A stretch of 64,000 nucleotides of DNA, from assembly GCA_021399435.1 (NCBI GenBank), contig JAJTUP010000001.1, positions 1,426,001-1,490,000 of the forward strand, written 5' to 3'. Below the pieces are notes generated by a model. It worked only from the letters and a program-made list of their open reading frames with translations, ran no database searches and was not told where the DNA came from. Source of the DNA: Diaporthe sp. PMI_573 (lineage: Eukaryota; Ascomycota; Sordariomycetes; Diaporthales; Diaporthaceae). The translations under genes were made by a program, and so were the position numbers. Of this stretch, positions 1-11,636 are shown one piece after another. Each line of letters begins with the position of its first letter. The stretch's first letter is position 1.

Positions 1-755
1 ACTCGGTGTTGACCTACTATCTGCCGTCCATGTACACCCTCCTCGGCGTCACCTCGACGGAGCGGCGGCTCCTGCTGACTTTCATGAATTCGATCGTCTC
101 TTGCGCGGGCGCCGTCGCAGGCTCGGCTACCAACGACGGCATCGGCAGGCGGACCAAGCTCTGGGTGGGCAGTATCGTGCTGGCGGGGCTGTTCGCTGGC
201 GTGACTGGGTTCTCGAGCCGCTTTGAGAACAAGGCGGATCCGGGGCCTGCGATTAGCAATGGCGGGATTGCGTTTATCTTCTTGTTTGGGTGTGCTTATT
301 CGTTTGTGTACACCCCGTTGACGGCAACATACTGCGCTGAGGTCTTGAACAGCCCCATGAGGGCAAAGGGAATGGGCATCGTAAGTCTTGGCTCCTGTAC
401 TCCTGGCCTTCAGGGCTCCCGCGCAAGTGTTTACTTGGTCTCTAACAACACACAGCACGTCATTCTTTCCAACTGCGCGAACCTCTACAACACATACGTC
501 ACCGCGGTCGCGCTCGAATCCATCGACTGGCACTACTACTTCGTCTTTGTCGGCCTGAACCTAGTCTACGGCCTCGTGTGGTTTCTGTTCGGCGTTGAAA
601 CCCGCGGCCGCACCCTTGAAGAGCTGGACGCGGTGTTCGAGGCAAAGTGGCCGCCAAGAGCGGCCCTGAGGAAGACGGTCATGGTCAAGAAACAAGACGG
701 ACACCTAGAAGGCCTGTCCACGGACACGGGCGGACACGTTGAGGATCATGCATGA
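1..755 (+). CDS. MFS sugar transporter, C-terminal part (5' cut by window edge)
   Basis: The frame is open from the left edge, so only the last third of the gene is present. It encodes the final membrane segments of a major facilitator superfamily sugar porter, which moves a sugar or related solute across the plasma membrane. Visible signs are the central-to-C-terminal helices, the segment WHYYFVFVGLNLVYGLVWFL, and the hallmark ETRGRTLEELDAVFE just after the last helix. A 75-nt intron at 381-455 (donor gtaagt, acceptor acacag) is a multiple of three without a stop, so it hides inside the open frame. Removing it joins AKGMGI to HVILSNCANLYN, as expected for lactose-permease-like fungal members. 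The family is clear; the substrate cannot be told. The neighbour on the right is convergent. Confidence 0.9.
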   Translation, partial: SVLTYYLPSMYTLLGVTSTERRLLLTFMNSIVSCAGAVAGSATNDGIGRRTKLWVGSIVLAGLFAGVTGFSSRFENKADPGPAISNGGIAFIFLFGCAYSFVYTPLTATYCAEVLNSPMRAKGMGIVSLGSCTPGLQGSRASVYLVSNNTQHVILSNCANLYNTYVTAVALESIDWHYYFVFVGLNLVYGLVWFLFGVETRGRTLEELDAVFEAKWPPRAALRKTVMVKKQDGHLEGLSTDTGGHVEDHA

Positions 756-966
756 CTATGAACTATCATTATCCTCGTAGGTGCTCGTATGTATGTATGA
801 TAATTGCGCGCAATCTAACGAGTTGCTCGTTTTGTGGGCGACTGGCTAATGCCCCCGTTTTCTATTCCGTTCAATAAAGCCCGGATCCTTAAAAGCCTCT
901 CCCTCAGGATACTACGTCGCGGCACACTGATGGTGTGGAAGCGAGTGTGACAAGACTCTCCAGACT

Positions 967-1950
967 CTAGTAGTTCCTGGCCGGATCAAACTTGTCGTGG
1001 TGCTGAACATTCCTCCAGCTCGAGATCTCCTCGTCGTCAAGTATGCTCCCGTTCGCCTCCTTCTTCTTGCGCCGGAAGCAGCCCCTGTTCTTCTTGAATA
1101 TGACAAACAGGATGCCGAGCACGACCACTCCGCCCACTGGGGCGGCGATGGCAATCGTGGTTGTCATCGTGTTGGACCGGCTGGCCGTCTTCTCGATGCC
1201 GCCGTCGCTGTCCTCCTGTTGGAGACCAGCCGCCGAGGCCTGCGGTGCTGCCACACTCGGCGAGGGCGTGCTGCTCAGCGTTGATGAGAGCAGCGTGGTG
1301 GGCAGCGGCGTTGCAGGGTTGAGCACAACTGGCGTCGACAATATGGCGGGTGCTGATGATGATGATGAGAGCTCCGTAGGCACCGCAGCTGGCGGCAGTG
1401 AGGCGGTACCAGTGGAGGAGATCAGGGACGAGATGGACTCGAGCAGCGGAGTCGATGCCGGGGGCGTCGGGGTCTGGACCACCGGCGTCGTGGGCGTGTT
1501 GACTGCTGCCGCTGCTGATGTCTCTGCGATGGACGTGGACTGCTGAAACGCGCCGGGGAGACTGCTGCTCGTCGGTGCAGTCGTCTCAGCCACGTCAGAA
1601 GTGGGCGTTGTCGAAGTTGGTGACGGTGATGGTGACACCGAGGATGAAGATGTGGACTCAGCACCAGTATTGCTGGCACCTCCCTGACCACCTTGCCTCC
1701 CATCATCACCGTTCCCGTCCTGCCCTTGACCCCGGTTCTGGCCGCCTTGGCCTTGGCCATCGTTCTCATCCGGATCTGCGGCATTGTTTGTGGGCGAGTC
1801 TGCCTGATTGTTGTCATTGTTGTTATTGTTGTCGTTTTCATCTGATGAGTCTGGGGGTGGCGGCGGCGGCCGCGCATTTTGGCCGCCTCCCAAGAGGCCA
1901 CCGACCCCGTTCACCAGCCCACCTACGAGTCCTCCGTTGTTGTCAGACAT
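967..1950 (-). CDS. Ser/Thr/Pro-rich single-pass membrane protein
   Basis: An intronless 327-residue protein. Residues 5-25 are Gly-rich and hydrophobic, 28-33 a proline run, and 35-90 very acidic and Asn/Gln/Gly-rich. Residues 95-245 are dense in Ser, Thr and Pro, as in heavily O-mannosylated fungal surface proteins. Residues 263-285 form one transmembrane helix followed at once by a basic stop-transfer cluster (KKNRGCFRRKKK) and a short cytosolic tail. This architecture resembles Mid2/Wsc-type wall-stress sensors. However, no cysteine-rich ectodomain and no classical signal peptide is visible, so either an upstream exon is missing or the helix acts as a signal anchor. A sensor role is inference from architecture only. 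Low-complexity codons make its antisense frames open too. Confidence 0.72.
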   Translation of the reverse strand: MSDNNGGLVGGLVNGVGGLLGGGQNARPPPPPPDSSDENDNNNNNDNNQADSPTNNAADPDENDGQGQGGQNRGQGQDGNGDDGRQGGQGGASNTGAESTSSSSVSPSPSPTSTTPTSDVAETTAPTSSSLPGAFQQSTSIAETSAAAAVNTPTTPVVQTPTPPASTPLLESISSLISSTGTASLPPAAVPTELSSSSSAPAILSTPVVLNPATPLPTTLLSSTLSSTPSPSVAAPQASAAGLQQEDSDGGIEKTASRSNTMTTTIAIAAPVGGVVVLGILFVIFKKNRGCFRRKKKEANGSILDDEEISSWRNVQHHDKFDPARNY

Positions 1951-4900
1951 GTTGTTGATTAGGTACTCTCCAGGAGACTCTCTTGTAAAGATGGTTTTAA
2001 AAACGGATATAAGGAAAAACAGACCAGCTGCATAAAGACAGATTAGAGAAGTGAAAAATCGAAGGAAAGTCGATATAAATTAAGTGAACTGAGTTTGCAC
2101 TAGGAGACTGGCGCCCGATGGCATGTTAAAGGCCCTGATGTTCTTAGCTGTCGATCCAGATCCCTGCTCACTGCTCGTTTGGGCTGCGGATAGACGACAG
2201 TGTGCAGTGACCGTGGCTGGACACAGTTGGCTGCAGGAGCCTGCAATGCATCTCAGGCGCTTGCCTGCACATTCTGATACAACAACGCTGCCACGATGCC
2301 CGTGGAGATCCCAAAATACACAGTGCCAGTCTGTGCCAGTCCGTGCCGGATTACCGCCACCGACGTGCACAGCAGCGTGGCCGTGTTCCATTCCCCATGT
2401 CTATCGGCATGTCAGAACTTGGCAGGAGAAAGGGTTCCCGGCCCCGGATTTAGAACCGTGTGTGTGAGGTTGATCGTCAGGGGCAGCACCGACTCACGTC
2501 AAGCTCCAACCTTGCAGTCCCGAGTCCTGTGCTGCACCACCACGTAGCTCTGCCCACCTTGCCGGCATATGGACGGGGGGCACATTGGAGACACAATTGG
2601 CTTCATAATTCTGCTTTACTATGGGAGAGATGTGGGGGGCCACGTTCAGCATGCACAGGATCGCACCGGCAAGTTGGAGGCCCCGTCCCAGCAAAAAGCC
2701 AGCCCTAGGGCAGACGTCAACTGGTGCTGGACTGTAGCCGCCTCTCGATAAGGCAGGGCCAAGAATTCAAGCTTGTTTTGACACCTCGGGGTCAGTATCA
2801 AAAGCCCGGATGGCGTGGATCAACCTGCCAAGGGGCCAATAAAGTGCGGCTCTTGGCCGTCCCGAAACCCTGATCCAGGGGCTGGGCTGAATCTGAAACA
2901 CCACAAAATCCATCTGACGTCTGATCACAACCTCGAGTGGGACCCCTACTCACGTGGGATCCAGTGAGGCCTGCGATTTCGGTGCCGTTTATCCATACGT
3001 CCCGCCGACTTGAGAAGCAGTGATTGCAACCATCGTTCGTCTCAAGGCCAGACGCTCTCAGACACGATCATCCGTACACTACAAAAGTCAGACTTCTAGT
3101 CAAACTTTGGGATGCAGTAGATGGAACGGCTTCCATCTCACATTGACATTGCCAGAATGTCCCGGCACGTCCCGGCATTCAAGGCTCGGAATGCCTTCAG
3201 AGGAGAACAGCACACAATCGGCAAGTCTGCCTTGTGTCTTGGCGGCTGAAACTTTGAAACCGGCAACAGACCAATCTTCAGAACGATGATCTCGACGTGT
3301 ATGCATTGTTGCTGCTAGAGCTTAAGATCAGCAGACTCCCAACCAAAAGTGAACATAGTTGTCCCACCAAAAAGCATGTGCATCATCTCTGCGCCTCGCC
3401 CAACCGGACTTCCAGTGATTCCCGCCCAATGCATTCTCTCGATTTCGGCATTGCCGGCTCATCGTAAGGCCTCCAGACTTCAGCTATAGCCCGGGTTCCG
3501 CAGGACCCAATCGCTGCGCACTGGATCGGTCGTTCGTCCGACCACCCGCGTCATAGCCACTGATAAGGCATGAGGCAGTGTTAAGGCTGTCCATGTTGTT
3601 CACCCATCGTCCCGCTTCAGCATCACCACCAGTATTGGATGCAAGAATCAATCGAGTCCATAACCAGTGCACCGGCTGCCTCTCCGACCTGTCCGCATAC
3701 GGCACATTCTCCGTGTTTGGCCAGCATATTAATAGCCACCCACGTCATTCGAGGCAGTTCGCAAGTATCATGTGTCTCTTTTTGGGCAGTGGAGATACGT
3801 GGTCTTTTCATGCTATATACATGCCGTGACGCAGCTGTTATTCGGCCCCACCGCCTCTGAAGGTGTCAACCTGCTGTCTGCGTCGAGGCTCGTACGTGTA
3901 AGCAGTTGCAAATATACCAGAGGGATCCATTTGGTGACCCGGGTTCAGACGTTGTCATACCACTTTCAACTGCCATTTACCCGTGCGTCAGTCAAAGTAT
4001 GAAGTCACCATTTCTTGTAGTCTTGTTTCTCAATCCCGACAATGGCCCGGTGTACTAACGTCGAGTGGCACATGAGATGTAACATTGTGGAATCGGCGAA
4101 TTGGACCCAAAGGTTGCTGATTGCATTTGTTTGCTCTGTCGGAATTATGTCCAATGAATTGATGTAGGGGTAGGACATACCCATGGAGGTTCACGAAACC
4201 ATCCGTGCCGATGCGTCAATCCATAATTATCAGCGACTCTCGGGCAAATATAACGTGCGATGAACGTTTGATATTGAGACCACCAAGGAGGAAGATTCCG
4301 CGTGTCAATAATTTTAAAACTCGTTCTCGTCCCACTGTCATTATCTTCCTCGCCATAGAGTTATCCAGTAACCATATCGCCCCCACTAGTTATTGGCTAT
4401 CCATCCTCCAGCAAACCATGACTGTTCAAGGGTCCTATCAACAACTGGTCTGTAGATGTAATACCGTTTTATACTACGGCTATCTCTCTCCCTGTATACT
4501 GGATCCTGCAGGTCTCGTAAGTGCCATGGCCGGAGAGCTGCCAGTCCATGCGCGGAGACATCACCGTATGAAACCCAAAAGGCTGCCAGCATCCTGTCGC
4601 GGACAACCGACTGGGGAGACCGCGAGGGGCTCACGGGGGTGCGTCAGGTTCTGATAATGGCTTGAATCACATGAAGCAGGGTCCGGAGATCCATGTGCAC
4701 TGCCGGTATGGGTCCCTGATACAGCCACGGATCAATCTAAACGGTTCCAATATCATTTACGTCCGAGGCTTGATTAATCACTTTGTTCCCAAGGAGAATA
4801 ATTGAATAACGACTTTTAAATCAACTCCAAGATCAGCAAGGAAAGGCGTCAGAGTGGATGACATGGGGCAACACCTCCGACAAACGAAGGGGCGTGTCTG

Positions 4901-5033
4901 ATTCAACATAGGCTTGACTTGTGAGGGTCGTTAGCATCACGCGATATCCCAGCAGACAGTTTCAGGATATCGTCAAGCAATCTTCTCCTTCGTGGAGGCT
5001 CGATAGAAGTCTTCTTTCGCTGGTCCCAGAACT
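1951..5033. other. Intergenic spacer without a supportable gene
   Basis: About 3.1 kb. Only short, mutually overlapping frames occur, none with domain-like composition or paired splice signals. The part next to position 1950 is the A-rich leader of the membrane-protein gene. Nothing else is recognised. Confidence 0.5.
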
Positions 5034-7078
5034 CTATTTACCCCCATACTCAAACAAATTCTGCCGAGGCTCAGGAATCCAATCGTCGGGGAATGGTATC
5101 TCAACATCCTGGATATTGTGGCAGCTACATGTAGACGCAGCCCAGATGAAGCGTGCAACGATGCGGCCATCCTTAACGAGCCATCCGGCCCCTCCGCGAT
5201 GTGTGAGATCGTACTTGAGACCAGGCACTCGGTACGCCACGGCCCCCAGAATTTGAGAAGGCAGACTAGGATCGCGATGGATCAAGCCAACCAGTATCAG
5301 AAATCGACCACGGCAGATGAAGCAGTCGATACAAACCAGTGTCCTCTCATCGCTGCTATGAATAACTTTGCCATGAAGATTCACTCCAATGTAGGCGACT
5401 CGTCAGCGGATGCCTTTTTTTCAATGCACTCCCAAGAGACATGAGAAGATGGGACAAAATCCAAAATCTTACTGAAATTCATCGCCGGGTCACGGAAATT
5501 TCCTTTAACTCGTTTATTCAGCATGAACAGTTGAGCAATATAGTCCGTAGTATCACACCTTTCGTCTGCTGGGTACCCATTGTAGAGGAGGTCTAGATGC
5601 ATCTGTAGCAGTGATCTTCGGTTCTCTTTGCCAAGAAAATTCCTTACTATTCCCAAGTATTCACCGAAGAACCGACACCAGATGGTTTCGGCGAACACAT
5701 CCGGGTCAGGACCGGTGATGTCGAGAACTTGCCTCACAAGCTTGTTGAACGCCCGCGAATCCATGTGCCTCCAGAACCTCTTGGCCATGGTTACTATTCC
5801 GAGATTTTGCGCCTTAAGTCTTGCCCTTGACTCACCAGGACCGGTCAGGATGATGTCAGGGAATTCGGGACCATATTCTTCCATCCCCAAGCCAAAAAGT
5901 CCAAACTCGACAAATCCATACTTTTCTAATCTGTCAGCGTCCCTGTTCCGTGGCATCATGAACAAGGGGCTGAAATCTCCACTCCGCAGGCGTGCTTTCG
6001 CTATGATTGACACGGATTTGCGAAGGTCGTTGTGTGGCAGCTCGGAGAATTTCACCACTGGTTCAGTCAGGCCAAGGGGCTCAGTCAGGCCAAGGAGAGC
6101 GTGGATAAAGTCAACCGGCACCGTGGCTTGCCTTCTTGAGATGAGTTTAAAGCATTCTGAAAATGGAACAGTTTTCCCCTGAAGGCGCAGGGTGCGCACT
6201 GGCTCTGGCGATCCCAAGTAGAAAGGAAGGACATTGATGCCAGTGTCAAACCTGGTAACATCGTCCCGGCTCGTCTTTCGTACCATCTCCCGCCAGTGAA
6301 AGTACGGCTCCTTATCGAATGGAATCCCTGCCTGGAACTCATCCAACAGCTTGTAATCCTGCAGCATCGGCCGCAGCTTGCTGCTTTGTACGTACTCCAT
6401 GGCTGTCCAGATGCGGCGGAACCACCTTGAGTTGCACACATCAAAGATTCCTTGGACACGCTCTTTGGTGGAGGAGCCCTTGCGCATTGCCAGGACCGAA
6501 GAAAGCGCCAAATCGTAGAAATAAGGGACCACGAAGTATGCACGGCTATAAAGCTTAGGTATATCCTGGATGATGCGGCCCTTACGTTCATGACACCATT
6601 GTGGTACACTGACGTAGTCATGCCATACTTCCAAGAGATCCTCCGGTTTGTTTTCGAGCTTCAAGGAATCGGCGATGCCTGCGTAGATACGCACGGGGGC
6701 TTCAAGCACCAGGCGAGCCACGGAAGCGACCTCCTTTTCGGAGTAATTGTCGAGGGCGAGTGCTCGCGCGTACTCGTTCTGTAGCTTAGACACAGCTGCG
6801 TCCCAGACATGGGAGACGGTGACATATTTTGTCATGCCTGAGAGAAGGCACCGAAGATGTCTGTCGAACAACAAAATTGTCTCGGACAGCCAGGCAACTT
6901 GTATCGCCGCTACATGCTGCCTCGCTTCAGCAGTCGCGGTGTATAGGGTGTCCTTTCGTTGTAGCGCAAAGGTTCTAGCTAGCGTGTGGTCTTTGGTGAT
7001 TGGGTCCCCACAGTCGTAGCAGTTCACATCTGCGGATTCGAGATTCGTGGGTTTCCAGAGGTCTTTAAGAGTGTCCAT
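5034..7078 (-). CDS. HET-like (heterokaryon incompatibility-type) protein, two exons
   Basis: Exon 1 is 7078-5473. The donor gtaaga lies at 5472, and exon 2 runs from 5383 (acceptor ttggag, 89-nt intron with branch gctgac) or from 5398 (74-nt intron) to the stop at 5034. Both acceptors keep the frame, giving 651 or 656 residues. HET-domain hallmarks are recognisable though divergent: YVTVSHVW near residues 85-92, WHDYVSVPQW near 152-161, IPKLYSRA, and RWFRRIWTAMEY near 218-229. HET proteins trigger cell death after fusion of incompatible strains; that role is inferred. The exon-2 product contains GWLVKDGRIVARF, a C-terminal block that I recall from other large HET-like proteins. The start was placed at MDTLKDLW; an in-frame Met 51 codons upstream is possible. 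An 18-nt tandem repeat (6063-6098) encodes GLTEP twice. Confidence 0.75.
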
Positions 7079-10000
7079 AATGCGGCTTGTGCTTGTGTTG
7101 CGAAACAAATTTGAGAATAACTTTTCTATCGACAGTCGGTGGATGAGAAGACTTTCTTTTGCTTGTGGACCGCTGCGGCACAGCCGAGGACGGCTCGGGC
7201 GCCGAGGTGCTTGTCTCGACGTCGTCAGCAAATGTCAGCAGGTATCATACCAAGTGGCGGGGGCTATGCAAAGCGGGGTTAGATGAGATATGCCAAGGAG
7301 TCATTATGAATAAGAAAAATGGGATACGCAATGTTTGGCGCGGAACATTGAATGTCTAAATTTCCATGGTGTATAGGTCCCTCGTTTTCCCTAAATCGAA
7401 GGAAGTCAATGCTTCAAACTTGACACTTGGCGCATCTAATACGAAACAAAGTTCTGTTGTCAAGCAATATCGCTCTTCGAGAAAGTGTCTTCTTAAGACT
7501 TCTCTAACTCCATGGGGTTAAGATGAATAGCACAAAATGCCAACCTGGGTCTCTGAGGGAGGTCTCTTTTCCTCCCGTCTCCCCCATGATGTGATATTCA
7601 TCAACTTCAATGGTCCGTCATAAGTATCACTGCTGTCACTTTGCTTACTTGTAAGTATTATGACTCAATTTCAGATCTCTGGGAAGAAAATGCCTTCTAC
7701 CTGAGTCCCAAGGCAGCCTGGAAATCGCCTGGAACTTGAGCTGCTACATCGTACTCCGGCAAATGGGACTGATGTCGAGGAATCCTGGGCCGAGCTGGCG
7801 GGTGGTGGGCTGACCGAAAAAGACGTTCAGATTGAGGATATGAGCACCGAGAGGAGACACAAGGTCTTGCATGAACTCTCGGAGAAGGCGGGAAAGAACA
7901 AACAAGAAACCGGGCTTAGATTCCTGACCTTGAAGCGGCCTAGATACAGTACTGCTCGCTGTCTACCAAGACAATATGCATTGGGGCTCGACCTTGTGAC
8001 TTTGCTTTGGGAGAAAGTGTTCCTGAGACTGCTGGCGAGCTTTTACCAAGAACACTTAACGCTATGCATTGACCCTCCGTGATGCACTACTTCAATCTCT
8101 CCGAGCGTGTTCTGAGCAGCAAACCACACTTGGGCCTGAGAGGCAATAAGCCCAAAGCCTGGAGGGACAGGCAGTGACTGACTTCCTGTCACCTTCCCAC
8201 GGCCCCTGTCCCCTCACGAGTGCAACAACCTCAATATCAGTTTGGGAGACTATCAAAGGCCCGATGTCCTCTGTATCTCAGAGTGAGGGAGGTCGTTGGA
8301 AGCATGTTGGCGTCATAGGGTGGGACGAACTTTTTGCTATGGTAAATTTGAGGAATACACCGGAAGTGAAAGGCGGAAGCGTTTTTGGTCTTTCCAGAAC
8401 AACTTGCTGAAATGCCTTCACCACACAAACCCCCCTCAAGTGTAATGTAACCATCGCCATGCTTCCGAGTGCGAAGTGGGCTCAATGGCTACTCCCGCCT
8501 TGCGAACACACAACGGAAACAAAAGATGGCTAGTTCCCTGATCAGGCCAGGGAAACTATACTTATTCACTGGCAGATAAATAACACTGTCGGAATCATCT
8601 ACATACCAAACTAATATCTTTTGATATGGGCACGGTCTGTCAAGGCCTTTGAGAGGCCTGTACATTCTCGTAACAGCGAAGCAAGCTTGAAAGTGACGGT
8701 GAATTCGATACAAAATATCCAATCACTTCATAGCACAGCCACAAGTCCTGTTTCAATACTATCGCTTCAAATGGCAGCTAGACAACATTTCTGCCAGCTG
8801 GATCAGGAGTTGACTGTTTCAGGGGGGGCTGAATCAAAGCGAGAGCGAGCTCTGGTCTTCAACCAAGATGGCTGGATTAGGTTGCAGCCAAGGAGTTATC
8901 GTAGAGCCTACCAAGATCCCCAAGACTAGATCAGGGCGGTGGGCAACGCCGCCCCTATTTCGTGAGCCTAGTGAAACGCGCCTAGTCATTGGCATCACCT
9001 TGCGGGCGCGATCCGGCTCAGCCTCACGTCTAAGCTTTCCTAAGAGCCACGGAAATTTGTGAACTGATTGGAAAAAGACGTTATCCAGATCTTCCTCTGG
9101 CCATGGTCAGCAGGAGCTAAATTGGAGCACCATCCCATGTCGCAGCGCACTTTTGGTCTTATGATGCACGACTACCATCCAATACGGCTCGCAGGGTATA
9201 CCGCAAAACGTTAACACGGAATGCGATGTAGCTGATGGAATCTTACAGTATGTGACAGAGGAGTATTGGTGGAGAAATGGTGGGAAGGTGGCTTTGGAGT
9301 GGCACTCCGGGGGGCCATTTAGACAATTTTACGGCCCGCAGCCTGTAGATAAATTCCGGCGCGGCGCCCATCGGCACCCACACACTAAGGACTGCCGGCC
9401 TGATCGACGAGCTGCAGCGCCCATCATTCCCGAGCTACCGGCATGAGCCGCACTTTATTTATTTTTTTTTCTTTCAGGGATGCAGCTGCCATGCTTCCGA
9501 AATGAACGTCAGTCATGCTTCTGAGGGCGTTCCGCAGCAGTGAACCAGCACAGGCGTGCGTTCTTGGTAGTTTCATAAGGGCTCTTCGTAATTCCGGCCG
9601 CCGCTTATTATTATTCCGCGCACGCGTAACGGCCCCTGGGAATTTCAATGCCTCCTTTACAAAGGGGTCCTGCCCAGAGCAGGCCCTGATGCATTCACTC
9701 ACTACCTGCGACGGAGTTTCTGACGGGTTGAGTCGTCATGCCAGTTGAGGGCCCGGTTGAACCCGGGTCTGCGTGTGCCCTGACCATCCATCCCCCTGCT
9801 CAATACTCTGCCCATTGTGGTCGTCCGTTCCCCATCTGGAATGCCACGGGGTAAAAATGAGGCAAAACCCAGGCCGCGTACGGGCCTGTCCACGGGGTCA
9901 CGAACATGGCGAGATAACCCAACTTTGGACGTCGGGCCAGCCCGGGGGGCTTATGCGACATTGTCGACGTGGGGGCGGGCCCGGGGTTAGAATTGCGTAT

Positions 10001-10542
10001 GGGTGGCATTTTTTCGGCGCGTATGCCGAGCATAGTAAGCGGCTGGGAGGAACAAAAAGGGGAATAAAACGATAAAAGATAACAGCCCGGAGGGCCTGGC
10101 CTTTAGTTGCAGTCCAGTGGGGCTGCAGGATGAGCATGAAACATATACACACGAGCCATGAAACCCGAAATGGGTTGATATGGCTTCATTCCTGGGCGCC
10201 CATCGCCCACGTCAGAAACAGTCTCTGACACTGGCTGCTTGGCCGTCAGCTGATCATGAGTCGAGCCCGCCGCCGACGGGGGCGCCTCCAGATTGTCTTG
10301 GGGGGCTTCCCAAGCAGAGGCCGCGCTTTCATGCCTTTTTTGTAGGGCGCAGTGTTGCCCCCGAATTCTCCGAGATCTAAGGATTCGTTTATTATTTGAT
10401 CGGCGGTGAACCCATTCTTTTTGTTCGTCCTCCTTCCGCTAATCGTGTGTGTGCTCGGAACTTTGCGGCTAAAATCCACACGCTCACACCCTCCTAAATA
10501 GTATGCCAAGCCGGCTAGCATCCCACGCCAAATAATCAAATA
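7079..10542. other. Gene-poor spacer
   Basis: About 3.4 kb between the HET-like gene and the microprotein gene. Apart from the possible remnant at 7705-8082, only short frames without domain-like composition are seen. From about 9740 to 10060 the sequence turns GC-rich with short inverted stretches, but no RNA fold or element is recognised. Confidence 0.5.
7705..8082 (+). pseudogene. Possible gene remnant, unidentified
   Basis: An open stretch of 125 codons whose first half looks like real protein: acidic, Leu/Glu-rich and probably helical, including ESWAELAGGGLTEKDVQIED and a segment RRHKVLHELSEKAGK. The second half loses this character. Just downstream another frame briefly looks helical again, as in a decayed gene. 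There is no good start codon, no clear splice partner, and I do not recognise a family. It may be an internal exon of an unpredicted gene, a degraded copy, or chance. Confidence 0.22.
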
Positions 10543-10822
10543 ATGCCTGCCATTCCCATCGACACCCGTGCAATCAGCCAGGAGCTGGGAAAGCACCTCA
10601 ACTACTACGTGGCGAGATCAACCCAGGAGCTGGGCGAGCACCTAAACTACTACGTGGCAAGATCAATAGATCATCGCGCCCTTGAGGTTATTGCAGTCCG
10701 TAAGTTCTATCCCCAAACATGCCTCCTCGTCCTGTCCGATTATCTAACTTCCTCCAGTGGCTACAATCATCTTCGGCGTGGGCGGCTACATGTACTACGC
10801 CATCAAGGTCCAAAGCAAATAG
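10543..10822 (+). CDS. 73-residue membrane-anchored microprotein with a tandem internal duplication
   Basis: Exon 1 is 10543-10699 and exon 2 is 10758-10822. The 58-nt intron has donor gtaagt, branch tatctaac and acceptor cctccag. Splicing turns an unremarkable frame into a 73-residue protein with a clean C-terminal hydrophobic helix (about residues 48-67) and a short tail ending KVQSK. This is the layout of a tail-anchored or single-span small organelle protein. Residues 13-26 and 28-41 are near-identical copies (QELGKHLNYYVARS and QELGEHLNYYVARS). The two 42-nt copies differ at 4 positions, pointing to a recent 45-nt tandem duplication. The function is unknown. Its size and Tyr-rich membrane segment would suit an accessory subunit of a mitochondrial or ER complex, but this is a guess. 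Confidence 0.78.
10579..10668 (+). repeat. 45-nt tandem duplication inside the microprotein gene
   Basis: Two units with a 45-nt period (10579-10623 and 10624-10668). Their first 42 nt match at 38 positions, and three of the four differences fall in two adjacent codons or third positions. The frame is kept. Confidence 0.85.
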
Positions 10823-11636
10823 ACGAGGCAACATGGCCTGCAAGTGGCCGGGAACACACAGACCTCGTCGACAGCCTCTGCTGCGAGGATGTTGGATATC
10901 CCCGAGCCTGACCATCAGCAGCAACAGCCCGACATAGACGGGCTGGAGACCTATACGCACAAGACGGCTGAAGCGATAATGGTTGCGATCTGCAGAGCAT
11001 GGACTGCAGAGCCTTAATGAACGCACACTGGCAATGAGCGTGACAAAATGGATGCACGGGTGCAGCCACCTTACGGTCACAGGTGACCATTCGAGACTAC
11101 AGCAGCGTTAGAAGAGATACCCCCGATCGAATTATAAGGCGCACGGAATAGGCATATGTAGATATTGGAACAGGAAAGGTCATAGCGGGAGTGGCAACCT
11201 GTCTATTGGGCTTGCCACTCTTTGGTACCATGGACTGCATTAGCATAGACAGGCATCTTTAAAGAGAAGTTAGCAAACAAAGTTTTGAAATCGATCTCAC
11301 TGAATCACAAGCCGGACGGCCAGGGCCCAGAAGTCCGAGTCCGTGGCTGCCTTGGAAACGCTGTCTGGCACAACGCTCTGCACAGAGACTGCAATCCATC
11401 CAGCTTTGATGATGGGGCACGAAGGCCACGAGTACATTTGGGCCTTGATCTCATTTGCCCATTCTCAGCTAACTTGATATGCTGCAAAGCATCGATTCAT
11501 GATTCCACAAACAATCACCCATCAGATGACGGACCCAAAAAATTGCTCTGCTAGAGCGCCCCGGCACACTGCATCAGTATTCGATGAGACTTTCCTTCGC
11601 TTTCCCAGAATGGTTGTTCGGCAGGGTAAGAACTGC
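10823..11636. other. Convergent 3' spacer
   Basis: About 0.8 kb between the 3' ends of the microprotein gene and the five-exon gene on the other strand. It should hold both 3' untranslated regions. No coding signal is seen. Confidence 0.5.

Noticed and set aside
5381..5400. A frameshift breaking the HET-like gene.
   Set aside because: A donor gtaaga and branch gctgac give an intron that restores the frame, so splicing explains the break better, though not with certainty.
9745..9775. A T-arm-like ggttcaac stretch on the minus strand, suggesting a tRNA.
   Set aside because: The flanking stem does not pair in the tRNA T-arm register, and no acceptor, D or anticodon arms can be built around it.
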